NCBI GenBank assembly: GCA_016708785.1
Contig: JADJFC010000014.1
Span: 1 to 64,000, forward strand
Reading direction: 5' to 3'
Length of the DNA: 64,000 nt
From: Bacteroidota bacterium
Lineage (GTDB): Bacteria; Bacteroidota; Bacteroidia; AKYH767-A; 2013-40CM-41-45
Made by a program: the position numbers and the translations under genes. How positions within the stretch are numbered: the stretch's first letter is position 1; each line of letters starts with the position of its first letter. The notes beneath the pieces were generated by a model that made no database searches, was not told the DNA's origin, and saw only the letters and a program-made list of their open reading frames with translations. Below, one piece after another: positions 26,524-36,765 of this stretch.

Positions 26524-26824
26524 CTACTTCGTAAGTTGCAACGATACCAAGGATACCCGTTGCGTGTTCGTCAACGTGATGAATTTTTGTGATACCTGCG
26601 CTTTTTGCAGCAGCCTCAATACTTGCATCTCCTGTTGCGACAACACCAAGTATGGACTGAGCTTTCGCTGTACCTACTTTAGAGGAATTTGCATTGCTCG
26701 TTACTGCAAATGGAGATTTCATGTCGGTATAGATAAAACCCGTCAGTGGAGTTTTTACTATTGCGCAACTTGAAAACGTCATTGCAACTACTGATGCCAA
26801 TGCGATTGTTTTGATTTTTTTCAT
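26507..26824 (-). CDS. TRL-like family lipoprotein
   Basis: The 105-residue protein has a lipoprotein signal with FSSCAIV, then PLTGFIYTDMKSPFAVTSN, GTAKAQSILGVVATGDASIEAAAKSAGITKIHHVD and a closing beta strand, which is the TRL-like pattern (glycine-rich, TSN...GDAS). The family is small and of unknown function, probably membrane-attached in the periplasm. It leads a two-gene operon with the exported protein at 25993-26523. Confidence 0.85.
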   Translation of the reverse strand: MKKIKTIALASVVAMTFSSCAIVKTPLTGFIYTDMKSPFAVTSNANSSKVGTAKAQSILGVVATGDASIEAAAKSAGITKIHHVDEHATGILGIVATYEVVVYGE

Positions 26825-27166
26825 TGTGGTGATTTTTTAAGATTAAGTTGATTCGTGTGAATTTAATTTCGTGCGAATATAACAATGTATAGCAAATGAA
26901 TAAAGTTCCATCCGTAATAATTTATAGGACAAACGTCATATGGAATTGGATATTAGAAACCAATTCACTTTAAATGCTTGAAATCTATTTATTTATACGC
27001 TTTCCGGAGATATTGAGTAGAGTAAAGAAGATACGACTTTTACATTTATTTAATACAATTTAAAATCAAAATTGATATGATAAATATTGCCTTTAACTAA
27101 TTTTAAAAGCTTCAAATCTCTTAATTTGTATCTTCGCTTCAACTACATATTAAAATCAACAATTAA
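26825..27166. other. Intergenic region between divergent genes
   Basis: This 342-bp AT-rich stretch lies between the TRL-like gene (minus) and the sortilin-like gene (plus). A plausible -7 element TATCTTCG occurs at 27129-27136 for the rightward gene. No gene or strong structure is visible. Confidence 0.45.
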
Positions 27167-30100
27167 ATGAAGATATACATTCTCCACCTTACTCTTGCTG
27201 CATTTCTATTATCATCACCTCTAATTGCACAAAACAATTCATCTGATGACTCAAAAAAGAAAGAATCTGAGTCCGATAAAAAGGATCCTTGGAAAACAGA
27301 AACTTTCAAAGGATTAAATTTCCGGTGTCTTGGTACAGCTAAAACTTCAGGTCGTGTTATTGATTTCGCAGTGAACCCAAATAATTCCAATGAGTATTAT
27401 GTTGCTGCAGCATCAGGTGGTGTATGGAAAACTTCTAACCATGGAATCACATATACTCCCGTTTTTGAAAATGAAGGTTCATATTCTATTGGTTGTGTGA
27501 ACATCGATCCAAATAATTCGAATGTCGTATGGGTAGGAACAGGAGAAAATAATAATCAGCGAAGCGTTGCATATGGTGACGGTTTATATAAATCAGAAGA
27601 TGGTGGAAAGTCATGGAAAAATATGGGTCTGAAAAATTCTGAACACATCGGGATGATTGTTATTGACCCGAATAATTCCGATATCGTATATGTCGCAGCA
27701 TACGGACCACTATGGAGTGCCGGCGGTGACCGTGGCATTTACAAAACTATTGATGGTGGAAAAACATGGAAGAACATTTTATCCGTCAGCGAAAACACAG
27801 GATTCAACGAAGTGCATATGGATCCACGTAATAGCAATGTACTTTATGCAACTTCGCATCAGCGTAGACGGCAAGTTTACACTTACATCAGTGGTGGTCC
27901 AGAATCAAATATTTACAAAAGTTTTGATGGCGGCGCAACGTGGGACACACTTAAGAAAGGATTGCCTGAAGTAGATAAGGGAAGAATCGGGCTTGCTATC
28001 TCGCCTGCAAATCCTGATTACATCTATGCTATCATTGAAGCATCTGACAAAAAAGGCGGAGTGTACCGTTCGACCAACCGTGGTGCAAGCTGGGACAAGA
28101 TGAGTGATAATGTAACGGCAGGGAATTATTATCAGGAAATTTTCTGTGATCCTAAGGACGTTGATAAAGTTTTTTATGTTGACCTATGGGTGATGGTATC
28201 AAAAGATGGAGGAAAAACATTTTCTAAAATCGGTGAGAAGTACAAGCACGTAGACAATCATGCTTTGTGGATTGACGACAAGGATACTAAACATCTTCTT
28301 GTAGGCTGTGATGGCGGAGTATATGAAACATACGATTTCGGGACAAACTGGGAATTCAAAGCTAACTTACCAATCACACAGTTCTATAAAGTTGCAGTCG
28401 ACAACTCGTATCCTTTTTATTGGATTTATGGAGGTACACAGGATAATAATAGTCTGGGAGTTCCTTCTCGAACAATAAGCGCAAACGGCATCACAAATGC
28501 CGATTGGATATTCACTCTGGGAGGTGATGGTTATGAAACACAAATCGATCCTGAAAACCCGGACATCATATATCCGCAATATCAATATGGAGGACTTTCG
28601 CGTTTTGATAAGAAGAGCGGAGAAACAGTTGACATCCGTCCTGTTGAAGGAGAAAACGAACCTGCCCTTCGCTGGAACTGGGATTCGCCACTGCTTATAT
28701 CTACTCATAAGCACACGCGCCTGTATTGCGGAGCCAATAAATTATTCCGTACAGATGATATGGGAAATTCATGGACAGCAATCAGCGGTGACCTATCGCG
28801 ACAGATCGACAGAAATAAATTACCTGTGATGGGAAGAGTGTGGAGTATGGATGCTGTTGCAAAAAATGCATCAACTGATATTTATGGTCAACTTGTTTCG
28901 ATTGCTGAAAGCTATTTTGATGAGAACCATCTTGTAGTTGGTACTGATGACGGTCTTATTCAAGTCACGAAAGACGGTAGCAAATCATGGTCAAAGGTCG
29001 ACAACATTGCAGGGGTTCCGGAACGCACCTATGTAAATCAAATAATACCTTCGCATCACGATAAAAATGTTTTCTACGCTACATTCAATCATCATCGTTA
29101 TGGAAATTTCAAACCTTATGTCTATAAAAGTACAGATGGTGGGATGACATGGGCTGCAATACAAGGAAATCTTCCTGAGCGTGGCAGTGTATACACTATT
29201 GCGGAAGACCATGTAAACAAAGACTTGCTATTTGCAGGAACAGAATTCGGAGTATTCTTCACCATAGATGGCGGGATGAAATGGACACAACTCAAAGGCG
29301 GCTTGCCAACTATTGCCGTTCGCGATATTGCAATTCAAACTCGCGAGAACGATTTAGTTCTTGCAACTTTTGGCCGTGGATATTATATTCTTGATGATTA
29401 CACTCCTCTTAGAACTTTAAAGAAAGAAGACCTTGCCAAAGAAGCTTTTATTTCTCCTGTAAAAGATTCCTGGATGTTTATAGAAAGCACTACAGCAGCA
29501 GGCGGTCCACAAAAAGGTTTTCAAGGCGAGAGTTATTATTCGGCGCCCAATCCTAAAGTTGGAGCTGTGTTCACATACTACTTGAAAGATAATCTCAAGA
29601 CCATGAAGGAAAAACGTCAGGAGATGGAGAAAGAAAAAATAAAAAAGAATGAGCCCGTGTATTATCCATCGGCAGATAGTATTCGTTTGGAAGACCAATA
29701 TCCCGAGCCTTATCTTTTGTTCACTATAACAGATGATGCAGGAGCAATTGTGAGAAAAATAAAAACTGCAGCAAAGAAAGGTCTCAGTCGATTAGTATGG
29801 GACATGCGCTATGCATCGCCAGGTCCGGTGAACTTTCATACACCCGACCCAACCAATCCATATGATCAGGATGAAACCGGTCATCTTGCTATGGCAGGTA
29901 CATACAAAGTTTCGCTAAGCAAATTTGAAAACGGGAAAACTTCCGAGCTTGTTCCTGCGCAATCTTTCATCATCAAATCTCTCAATGCTGCTTCACTTCC
30001 TGCACCTGACAAGAAAGCACTTGATTCTTTTTGCAAAAAAGTGAGTGAACTAAGAAGAGCAACCGGTGCAGCAGATGCATACCTTGGCGAGTTAAAGAAC

Positions 30101-30478
30101 AAAATTAAATTCATCAAGTCAGCTATGGTTGATGTACAATTACCGCAAGCTACGATTGCTGAACAAGTGTACAATATAGATAATCGACTTACCGCTGCCG
30201 ATATAAAAATGAATGGTGATGCAAGTCTGGCTAAACGTGAATTCGAAACGCTGCCATCTATTAACGGCCGCATAGGAACCATTGAAAGCACATTGTGGAC
30301 TACGACTTCAGCGCCAACGCAAACTGCTGTCAATAGCTACGACATCGCTTCAAAGCAATTTGACTCCTTGCTTCCGGAATTAAAATACATCGATGAAGAA
30401 ATTAAAAACGTAGAATCTACTCTTGAAAAGAATCGAGCACCTTTTACACCGGGAAGGTTACCGGAGTGGAAGAAATAA
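27167..30478 (+). CDS. Secreted Asp-box/sortilin-like beta-propeller protein
   Basis: This 1103-residue protein has a signal peptide (LHLTLAAFLLSSPLIAQ) and at least eight Asp-box repeats of the form SxDxGxxW: YKSEDGGKSWKN, YKTIDGGKTWKN, YKSFDGGATWDT, YRSTNRGASWDK, VSKDGGKTF, RTDDMGNSWTA, YKSTDGGMTWAA and FTIDGGMKWTQ. Together they build two propellers as in sortilin/Vps10-like or glycoside-hydrolase BNR proteins. The region after residue 750 carries GRGYYILDDYTPLRTL and a helical coil-rich C terminus. It has no T9SS sorting domain. Related Bacteroidota proteins are annotated as glycosyl hydrolases, but no catalytic residues can be assigned here. It is followed 10 nt later by an ABC permease. 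Confidence 0.88.
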   Translation: MKIYILHLTLAAFLLSSPLIAQNNSSDDSKKKESESDKKDPWKTETFKGLNFRCLGTAKTSGRVIDFAVNPNNSNEYYVAAASGGVWKTSNHGITYTPVFENEGSYSIGCVNIDPNNSNVVWVGTGENNNQRSVAYGDGLYKSEDGGKSWKNMGLKNSEHIGMIVIDPNNSDIVYVAAYGPLWSAGGDRGIYKTIDGGKTWKNILSVSENTGFNEVHMDPRNSNVLYATSHQRRRQVYTYISGGPESNIYKSFDGGATWDTLKKGLPEVDKGRIGLAISPANPDYIYAIIEASDKKGGVYRSTNRGASWDKMSDNVTAGNYYQEIFCDPKDVDKVFYVDLWVMVSKDGGKTFSKIGEKYKHVDNHALWIDDKDTKHLLVGCDGGVYETYDFGTNWEFKANLPITQFYKVAVDNSYPFYWIYGGTQDNNSLGVPSRTISANGITNADWIFTLGGDGYETQIDPENPDIIYPQYQYGGLSRFDKKSGETVDIRPVEGENEPALRWNWDSPLLISTHKHTRLYCGANKLFRTDDMGNSWTAISGDLSRQIDRNKLPVMGRVWSMDAVAKNASTDIYGQLVSIAESYFDENHLVVGTDDGLIQVTKDGSKSWSKVDNIAGVPERTYVNQIIPSHHDKNVFYATFNHHRYGNFKPYVYKSTDGGMTWAAIQGNLPERGSVYTIAEDHVNKDLLFAGTEFGVFFTIDGGMKWTQLKGGLPTIAVRDIAIQTRENDLVLATFGRGYYILDDYTPLRTLKKEDLAKEAFISPVKDSWMFIESTTAAGGPQKGFQGESYYSAPNPKVGAVFTYYLKDNLKTMKEKRQEMEKEKIKKNEPVYYPSADSIRLEDQYPEPYLLFTITDDAGAIVRKIKTAAKKGLSRLVWDMRYASPGPVNFHTPDPTNPYDQDETGHLAMAGTYKVSLSKFENGKTSELVPAQSFIIKSLNAASLPAPDKKALDSFCKKVSELRRATGAADAYLGELKNKIKFIKSAMVDVQLPQATIAEQVYNIDNRLTAADIKMNGDASLAKREFETLPSINGRIGTIESTLWTTTSAPTQTAVNSYDIASKQFDSLLPELKYIDEEIKNVESTLEKNRAPFTPGRLPEWKK

Positions 30479-30488
30479 AATATTATAA

Positions 30489-31405
30489 TTGAAAGAATAT
30501 TTCTCTCTCCAATTCAAATTGGCCAATAGAAGACTCAGCGATTTGGGTGTCAATCCTGCTGTTGGTTATATATTAGGAATAGCGACTTTCATTTTAATCT
30601 CTGAATTGCTTTTTACTAAGACTGAATTTGCAAAATATCTGGTCATCTTAACCGGACTGGGCTTGATTATTCAATCATCTGAAATTAAGAGAACAGAGTT
30701 TTTAAAAATTGTTTTTGGAAACAAACGATCCAGGAAAATCAGGGTCATTGAAAATTTATTCATCAGTCTTCCATTTACAATTTTATTGATGTTTCATATG
30801 GCCTTTATTGAATCATTCCTGTTAATTTTATCAAGTCTGGTAGTATCGAACCTAACTTTAAAAAATACAGGTAATTATACTCTACCAACACCATTTTCCT
30901 CAAGGCCATTTGAATTTACTGTTGGTTTTAGAAATACATTTTTCATTTTCCGATTGCATTTATTTTGACAATTATTGCTATTTCAGTTAACAACCTGAAT
31001 ATTGGAATATTTGCAATGCTTCTGGTCTTTCTTAATTCACTTTCATACTATGTAAAACCGGAAAATGAATATTTTGTCTGGGTCTACACTGTAACGCCGG
31101 CCAAATTTATTTTTGAGAAATTAAAAATAGCAACGCAATACATTTCCATTCCGGTTTCACCAATTGCAATAAGTCTGTTCTTGTTCTATCCGGAAAATTC
31201 AGCCATGATCCTTATATTTCTGTCAGCGGGATTTGCATTTTTATGGACAATGATATTGATCAAATACTCAGCATATCCGAATGAAATGAATTTACTCGAA
31301 GGAATTCTAATTGCACTTTGTATAAATTTTCCGCCGTTCTTGTTGGCATTAATACCCTTTTTTTATTTCAAAGCTATAAATAGACTGAATGTCCTTCTGA
31401 AATGA
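30489..31405 (+). CDS. ABC transporter permease subunit (frameshifted)
   Basis: Starting with TTG at 30489 (MKEYFSLQFKLANRRL), the protein has hydrophobic helices such as PAVGYILGIATFILISELLF and FTILLMFHMAFIESFLLILSSL. It ends in one frame at 30968, but the next frame (FPIAFILTIIAISVNNLNIG) continues without interruption to 31405. A single missing T in TTTT near 30952 explains the break. The whole protein of about 305 residues has six or more membrane segments. It overlaps the ATPase gene by 4 nt, so the pair forms an exporter whose substrate is unknown. The TTG start is uncertain. Confidence 0.75.
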
Positions 31406-32082
31406 TCAAAATAAGAGACCTTAACAAGTTTTACGGCAACAATCAAGTTTTGAAAAATATAAATCTCGACTTTTCAAACGGAAAAGTACATGGGATCGTT
31501 GGAGAAAATGGTGCCGGAAAAACAACACTCTTCAGATGCATTTCGGGGCTGGAAGATTATAAAGGAGAAATTTCATCAGAATTTAGTCCGCTTAAAAATC
31601 ACCTTGGGTTATTGTTAACAGAACCCTTTTTCTTCTCTAAAATCACCGGCAAAGAATATATCCGATTGCTCTGCAATGCACGCGGTATTTCAATTAAAGA
31701 CATAGAGAGTAGAAACATCTTTGATCTGCCTTTAGAACAATATGCCTCTACCTACTCTACCGGGATGAAAAAGAAATTAGCTTTGACTGCAATTCTTTTA
31801 TTAGAGAACAAATATTATATCCTTGACGAACCCTTTAATGGTGTTGACATTCAAAGCAACATTATCATTACAGAGATAATAAATAAATTGCGAGACCTTA
31901 ACAAAATTGTAATTATTTCTTCCCACATTTTTTCTACGTTGGGCGATACTTGCGATGTGATCCATCTGCTAAGAAAAGGCGAGTTGATAAAATCAGTAGA
32001 GAAAAGTAATTTTAAAAGCTTAGAAGCTGAAATGAAAAATGCATCTGTAGGAAATAAAATTGAAAAGCTGGGGCTTCGATAA
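31402..32082 (+). CDS. ABC transporter ATP-binding protein
   Basis: The 226-residue ATPase contains Walker A GENGAGKTT at residues 34-42, the signature-like YSTGMKKKLAL, Walker B YYILDEPFNGVD, and the switch histidine in IISSHIFSTLGDTCD. It is cytoplasmic and pairs with the permease encoded just upstream, with a 4-nt overlap. The C terminus (GNKIEKLGLR) matches the truncated remnant at 14512-14747. The gene is intact and ends about 80 nt before the homopolymer-rich artefact block. Confidence 0.92.
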   Translation: MIKIRDLNKFYGNNQVLKNINLDFSNGKVHGIVGENGAGKTTLFRCISGLEDYKGEISSEFSPLKNHLGLLLTEPFFFSKITGKEYIRLLCNARGISIKDIESRNIFDLPLEQYASTYSTGMKKKLALTAILLLENKYYILDEPFNGVDIQSNIIITEIINKLRDLNKIVIISSHIFSTLGDTCDVIHLLRKGELIKSVEKSNFKSLEAEMKNASVGNKIEKLGLR

Positions 32083-32159
32083 TAATACTTTTATCCCTTT
32101 ATACAGAACATCTGTTAAGGTGAGGCGTTCGATAATACCGCATTTTTGTATTGGAACCA

Positions 32160-32720
32160 ACCCCATATTGTTCCGTTTAAATCCCCCGGGGGGGGGGCGG
32201 GGGAAGAAATAATTTGGACTTTCCCCCCCCCAGGAGTTCACACACAATAGAATTGGGGGGAATTCCCGGGGGGGGAGGGGGCAGGAGGCCAGGAAAAAAG
32301 GGGGGGGGGGGCCCCCTACCCCAACAACAACAGCCGCCCAAACAAACCCCTGCCCTCGGCGCGGGAAAAAGAGGGAGGGAATACGGAGGGTCCCCCGCGG
32401 GGGGGGGGACGAAAGGCCCGGCAAAACCCCCCCAACCGGCCCCGTTAGTGTTTGTTGGGGTTGCGGGGGGGGGGGGGGGGGGGGGGAATACATTTCCCTT
32501 TTTACTTGCTATCCGCCAACCGGCGGGAAAAGGCTGAAAAAAAAAATTTAATAAAAATAAATTTTTAAAACCCAAACCAAAAAAAAAAAAATAAAAATAA
32601 AAAACAGCAGCAGAAAAAAACAAAATTTTTTCTAAGGGGTTTTATAAAAACCCGAGAAAAAATTTCCTTCAAACAATAAACCTTGCACGGGGGACCTCGG
32701 GGGGGTTTATGAATTAAATG
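32160..32720. other. Homopolymer-rich block, probable assembly artefact
   Basis: This stretch contains runs of up to about 20 G or 9 C next to A runs of 9 or more and an A/T-rich tail, unlike any other part of the window. Neighbouring bases before 32160 and after 32720 look normal. Open frames on both strands here consist of Pro/Gly/Phe runs and are not genes. Low-quality poly-G read tails or a forced contig join are the likeliest sources. The whole gap from 32083 to 32829 contains no gene. Confidence 0.8.
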
Positions 32721-32829
32721 TGGATTATCAGATTGTCAGAAAAGGGAAGTTGGTAAATAACGAGGTTTAAAAATTTGGGAAAGTGCTGAATACTGAATTA
32801 TTTCATAAATTTGGTTAAATTTATGAACC

Positions 32830-33534
32830 ATGGAAAACGACTTCCCAATATCACAAATAGTACAACGATATGATCTGGCTGCCGACAAAGATCTTTTGTA
32901 TTCGTATGAAGAACTTCGTCGATTAAATTTGGATCAACGATTTATCTATACACTTCTTCAGACCTTTGAAGATGAAAAAACATTTTCCGAAAAGGAGTAT
33001 GAAATTTTTTCTCTGGAAACTATAATTGATTATCTGCGTCGCACACATAGCTACTATCTGTCAAAGAAACTGTTAGAGATCGAGCAAAGCATAGATATTC
33101 TTTTAAAGGATTATTCGGGTAATCATCCTCTTCTGCACATCTTAAATACCTTCTTCAACGAATATACATCTCATTTGAGTTCACATATACGTGAAGAAGA
33201 AAAACATCTTCTTCCCTACATTAAAAATTTATTAGCATTAGAAAAAGAGAACGCAGATACTGAAACCTACTTTGCAATAACTAACAATTATTCCTTGCAA
33301 ACATTTATTGACAGTCACCACGATACTGAAAAAGACCTGTCAATCATAAGAAACACTATTCTGGAATACCAGCCACCGGTATCGAATCAAACACCATATC
33401 GCATTCTGGTTTCGCAATTACAAGCTTTTGAACGCGATCTTTTTGTTCATGCACTTATTGAAGACAGAATATTAATTCCACGTGCATTGGAGTTAGAAAA
33501 AAGGCTTCGTGCATTATACAATCAAGCACCCTAG
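32830..33534 (+). CDS. Hemerythrin-like (HHE) domain protein
   Basis: The 234-residue helical protein has iron-ligand-type motifs in the order HSYYLSKKLLEIEQ, HIREEEKHLLPYI, HHDTEKDLSI and HALIEDRILIPRALE, the histidines and carboxylates of a diiron hemerythrin fold. The N-terminal part (QIVQRYDLAADKDLLYSYEEL) resembles the front section of RIC/YtfE-like proteins, but the ScdA-type N-terminal signature is not evident. Roles in iron-sulfur repair, or in oxygen or nitric-oxide binding, are possible. It is cytoplasmic. Confidence 0.8.
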   Translation: MENDFPISQIVQRYDLAADKDLLYSYEELRRLNLDQRFIYTLLQTFEDEKTFSEKEYEIFSLETIIDYLRRTHSYYLSKKLLEIEQSIDILLKDYSGNHPLLHILNTFFNEYTSHLSSHIREEEKHLLPYIKNLLALEKENADTETYFAITNNYSLQTFIDSHHDTEKDLSIIRNTILEYQPPVSNQTPYRILVSQLQAFERDLFVHALIEDRILIPRALELEKRLRALYNQAP

Positions 33535-33538
33535 ATTT

Positions 33539-35186
33539 ATGAAAAAACTTGCCTCAATTGTTATCGTTATAATACTGAACCATATCAATGCAATTGGGCA
33601 GATCAAAGATTTAGTAAAATGTGATAGCATCACCTATTCGGTTCACAAAGCCAATATAGGTACAATTGCTTTTATGGGACCAATAGTTCCAATCGAAAGT
33701 TTCAAGGAAACAGATTTTCTGACCACTTTTATCATTAAAGAAAATGCTGATTTAAATATCAGAGTATTTTTAGGGAATTCGCTTACTAATTATCTCCATC
33801 AACTTTCACCACAAAGTACTATTGAAGAATTAACAAAAAACGGAAATTTTCAATTCACGTTTATTGTCGATGATAAAATAATCTATACTGAAAATCTGAA
33901 TGTTGGTGCTGGAAGTACAGATAGTAAAAATCAGCGTACCGTTTTTAGAATTCCATTGATAAGCACTACGAAAGAAGATTCATGGGGCAGATTTCTCTGG
34001 AACCGGTTTTTAATGAATGGCGGAGAAGATGCATTTACAATTGGTGAGCACACTTTGAAAATAGAAATCAGGCCATATTTGAAAATTACGGAATTAAAAA
34101 CAGGAAGCCTTCTTGCTCAAGGGCAAATCAAGATAATTATTCCGGAAATAAATATAGACGAGAAGCTCGTCCGGGTACAAACCATTGACCCTTTGTCTGA
34201 CTGGAAAATTTCAACAGACTCCTTTGACAAGTCACTTATTGAAGAACTGAACCGAAAAATAGAATCCAAAACTTTCAAAGACATTACAAGTATTGTTGTA
34301 ATAAAAGACGGCAAGCTCTTAATTGAAGAATACTTCAATGGGGCCAAGAGAGATTCAATTCATGATACAAGATCGGTAGGTAAATCATTCACTTCGACTA
34401 TTATCGGAATAGCAATCAGTGACGGTTTTATAAAAAATGAAACACAAACCCTTAACGAATTTTATGATTTATCAAAGTCTAGAAACTTTTCACCGGCAAA
34501 AGGCAACATTACTTTGAAAAGTTTGTTAACGATGAGTTCTTCATTTGATGGTTCCGATATGAATCAAGAATCGCCGGGGAATGAAGAAAATATGTATCCG
34601 ACGAATAACTGGGTTAATTTTACATTGGACCTTCCAATTGATACAACAAAAGTTGAAACTCCACGCTGGGATTACTTAACAGCCGGCGTAGTTGTTCTTG
34701 GTGATATAATTCAAAAGTCAGTTCCTGAAGGCTTAGAAAAGTATGCTGATAAAAATTTATTTCAGCCACTTGGTATTTCTAATTACAAATGGCAATACAC
34801 TCCACAAAATGTTGCAAACACAGCCGGCAGTTTACACCTTCGTTCAGTTGATTATGCCAAGTACGGCCAACTTTACAAAAACAATGGAGTGTGGAATGGT
34901 AAACAAATTATTTCACCTGATTGGGTATCTAAAAGTTTATCAAAGCAAATGGCAATTTCCAGAAGATGAGTTTTACGGATACCTTTTTTGGAATAAATCT
35001 TTCAAGTTTAACAACTATGATTATGAGGTATATTATTCCAGTGGAAATGGGGGAAATAAGATCTATATTTTCAAAGAACAACCGATTGTTATTGTTATAA
35101 CATCCACTGCATTTAATACACCTTACGGCCATAAGCAGGTTGATAAGATCATGCAGAATTATTTGATTCCGGCCATATCCAAATAA
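33539..35186 (+). CDS. Serine beta-lactamase-like hydrolase, exported (frameshifted)
   Basis: A signal peptide (LASIVIVIILNHINAIGQ) precedes about 220 residues of N-terminal domain and then a class C beta-lactamase/esterase-like domain. DTRSVGKSFTSTIIG contains the SxxK nucleophile and general base, and WDYLTAGVVVLGDII supplies the second-motif tyrosine. An extra A near 34951 shifts the frame; the remaining C terminus continues as WQFPEDEFYGYLFW and YYSSGNGGNKIYIF to 35186, where GNGG stands in place of the KTG triad. The rebuilt protein is about 548 residues, longer than a typical beta-lactamase because of the N-terminal domain. It may act in cell-envelope metabolism in the periplasm. Confidence 0.8.
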
Positions 35187-35218
35187 TTATTAGATTTGTA
35201 TCAACAAAATCAAATACT

Positions 35219-35585
35219 ATGAAAAAAATGCTGAAATGGGGAGCCGCTATACTAATTGTTATACTTGCCTTTCTTTTCTATTGGAACTACTATAACACTT
35301 TTAGTGAAGGAAATCGTTCCGGAATTCTTCTGAAATTTTCAAAAAAGGGTAATATCTTCAAAGACCTATGAAGGTGAGTTGATCATGAGCAGCATTCAAA
35401 GCACGAGTAGCACAACACTTGCCTCAGAGAAATTTTTCTTTTCAGTAAAAAGTGACAGTTTGGCAAATTCAATGTTTGATTTTGAGGGTAAACATATCGT
35501 TGTACATTATGAACAAAAAAGAAGTCATCTTCCTTGGAATGGGGAAACAGATTATATAGTTACCAGTGTAAAAGTTGATGAGTAA
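35219..35585 (+). CDS. Small membrane-anchored protein of unknown function (frameshifted)
   Basis: ATG 35219 opens MKKMLKWGAAILIVILAFLFYW, a single N-terminal membrane anchor, and FSEGNRSGILLKFSKKGNIFK. An extra G near 35368 breaks the frame; the protein then reads TYEGELIMSSIQST and KFFFSV and ends at 35585 with YIVTSVKVDE. The unbroken version of about 122 residues resembles a small Bacteroidota family of anchored proteins with an EGNRxG motif, function unknown. It follows the beta-lactamase-like gene and precedes an acetyltransferase gene by 10 nt. Confidence 0.65.
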
Positions 35586-35595
35586 TTAACTTTAA

Positions 35596-36039
35596 ATGAT
35601 TATTCGAGAAGCGAACATTGAGGATATACCACAGATTCAAATAGTCAGACATTCTGTAAAAGAAAATATTCTTTCAAATCCGGAATTAGTTACTGATGAG
35701 GATTGTAAAGAATTCCTGACAGTAAGAGGAAAAGGTTGGGTTTGCGAAATTAATAATATCATTGTCGGCTTTTCAATTGTTGATCTGATGGAAAACAATA
35801 TCTGGGCATTATTTTTAAACCCTGAATTTGAAAAACAAGGTATAGGTCGGCAGCTTCATGACATTATGCTTGACTGGTACTTTAAACAAACAATGAAAAA
35901 TGTTTGGTTGGGGACTTCACCTAAAACCAGAGCTGAAACTTTTTACAGAAAAGCCGGCTGGACAGAAATCGGTACACATGGCGATGGTGAAATCAAGTTT
36001 GAAATGACTTTTGAAAATTGGACTAGAAAGAAATCTTAA
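35596..36039 (+). CDS. GNAT family N-acetyltransferase
   Basis: The 147-residue protein has the GNAT pattern: IIREANIEDIPQIQIVRHS at the N terminus, VCEINNIIVGFSIVD, then ALFLNPEFEKQGIGRQL with the acetyl-CoA pyrophosphate loop QGIGRQ near residue 85, and FYRKAGWTEIG near the end. The acceptor substrate is unknown. It starts 10 nt after the previous gene. Confidence 0.9.
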   Translation: MIIREANIEDIPQIQIVRHSVKENILSNPELVTDEDCKEFLTVRGKGWVCEINNIIVGFSIVDLMENNIWALFLNPEFEKQGIGRQLHDIMLDWYFKQTMKNVWLGTSPKTRAETFYRKAGWTEIGTHGDGEIKFEMTFENWTRKKS

Positions 36040-36083
36040 GCTTTTAATATTGCTTTTAAAAACCCTAAGCGAGTCTATTTCAC

Positions 36084-36153
36084 GAATGATTTTGGCACGA
36101 ATACACGAATAAAATATATTTTATTATTCGTGTATTCATGGCAAAAATCATTC
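36084..36153. repeat. Long imperfect inverted repeat, intergenic
   Basis: GAATGATTTTGGCACGAATACACGAATAA on the left pairs with TTATTCGTGTATTCATGGCAAAAATCATTC on the right, arms of about 29 nt with a few mismatches and a short AT-rich loop. It lies between the acetyltransferase and DUF2383 genes. It could be a terminator or a small repeat of the MITE/REP kind; CACGAATACACGAAT-type repeats are familiar in Bacteroidota. Confidence 0.7.
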
Positions 36154-36292
36154 CTTAGAAGAACCTGTGAATTATGTAAATAATCTGAAATTTATGTAAT
36201 GTTTACTTGCTGCATTGTGCTGACCTTTGTCATACGAGCTATCTTTTGCATTCAATCGTGTTGTCAGCCTACTTCCAAAAATTCCTTTTTAA

Positions 36293-36754
36293 ATGGAAAA
36301 TCAAAAATCTATTGCCGTTTTAAATACTTTAATAATTCTAAACAACGATAGAATTGAAGGTTACGAAACAGCAATTAAGGAAACGAATGAAGAAGATCTT
36401 AGAGTCTTATTCGCGAGGTTTGTTCAAACAAGTCAAAAATGCAAACAAGAATTAGTCCTTGAAGTAATAAATCTAGGCGGTAAAGTAGCAGAAGGGACAA
36501 TGACATCCGGAAAATTTTATCGCGTCTGGATGGAAATAAAAGCATCACTCACCAATCAAGATCGAAAAGCCATTTTAAACTCATGCGAGTATGGCGAAGA
36601 CATAGCAGTAGCCACCTATGAAAGAACATTAAAAAACGATACTGAACATCTACATGGCGAGCAACTACTAATGATCAAAGCTCAATATGCTTCAATAAAA
36701 GCTAATCATGACAAAGTAAAAACGATGCGTGATAATATGATGCCAACTTTATAA
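36293..36754 (+). CDS. DUF2383 (PA2169-family) four-helix-bundle protein
   Basis: The 153-residue protein is mostly helical and has the ferritin-like PA2169 pattern: VLNTLIILNNDRIEGYETAIKET, a second helix FARFVQTSQKCKQELV, then GTMTSGKFYRVWMEIK and DRKAILNSCEYGEDIAVATYE. It is a stress-associated cytoplasmic protein of unknown mechanism. The next two genes (a DJ-1/PfpI protein and an FMN reductase) follow within 11 nt each, making an oxidative-stress-like operon. Confidence 0.85.
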   Translation: MENQKSIAVLNTLIILNNDRIEGYETAIKETNEEDLRVLFARFVQTSQKCKQELVLEVINLGGKVAEGTMTSGKFYRVWMEIKASLTNQDRKAILNSCEYGEDIAVATYERTLKNDTEHLHGEQLLMIKAQYASIKANHDKVKTMRDNMMPTL

Positions 36755-36765
36755 AACAAAAAAAA

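Noticed and set aside
32020..32623. Proline/glycine-rich proteins of more than 100 residues on both strands
   Set aside because: They come from G/C homopolymer runs that look like an assembly artefact, with no start signals or coding bias.
33539..35186. Antibiotic-resistance beta-lactamase
   Set aside because: The KTG triad is missing and the protein has a long extra N-terminal domain; the family includes many esterases and peptidases.
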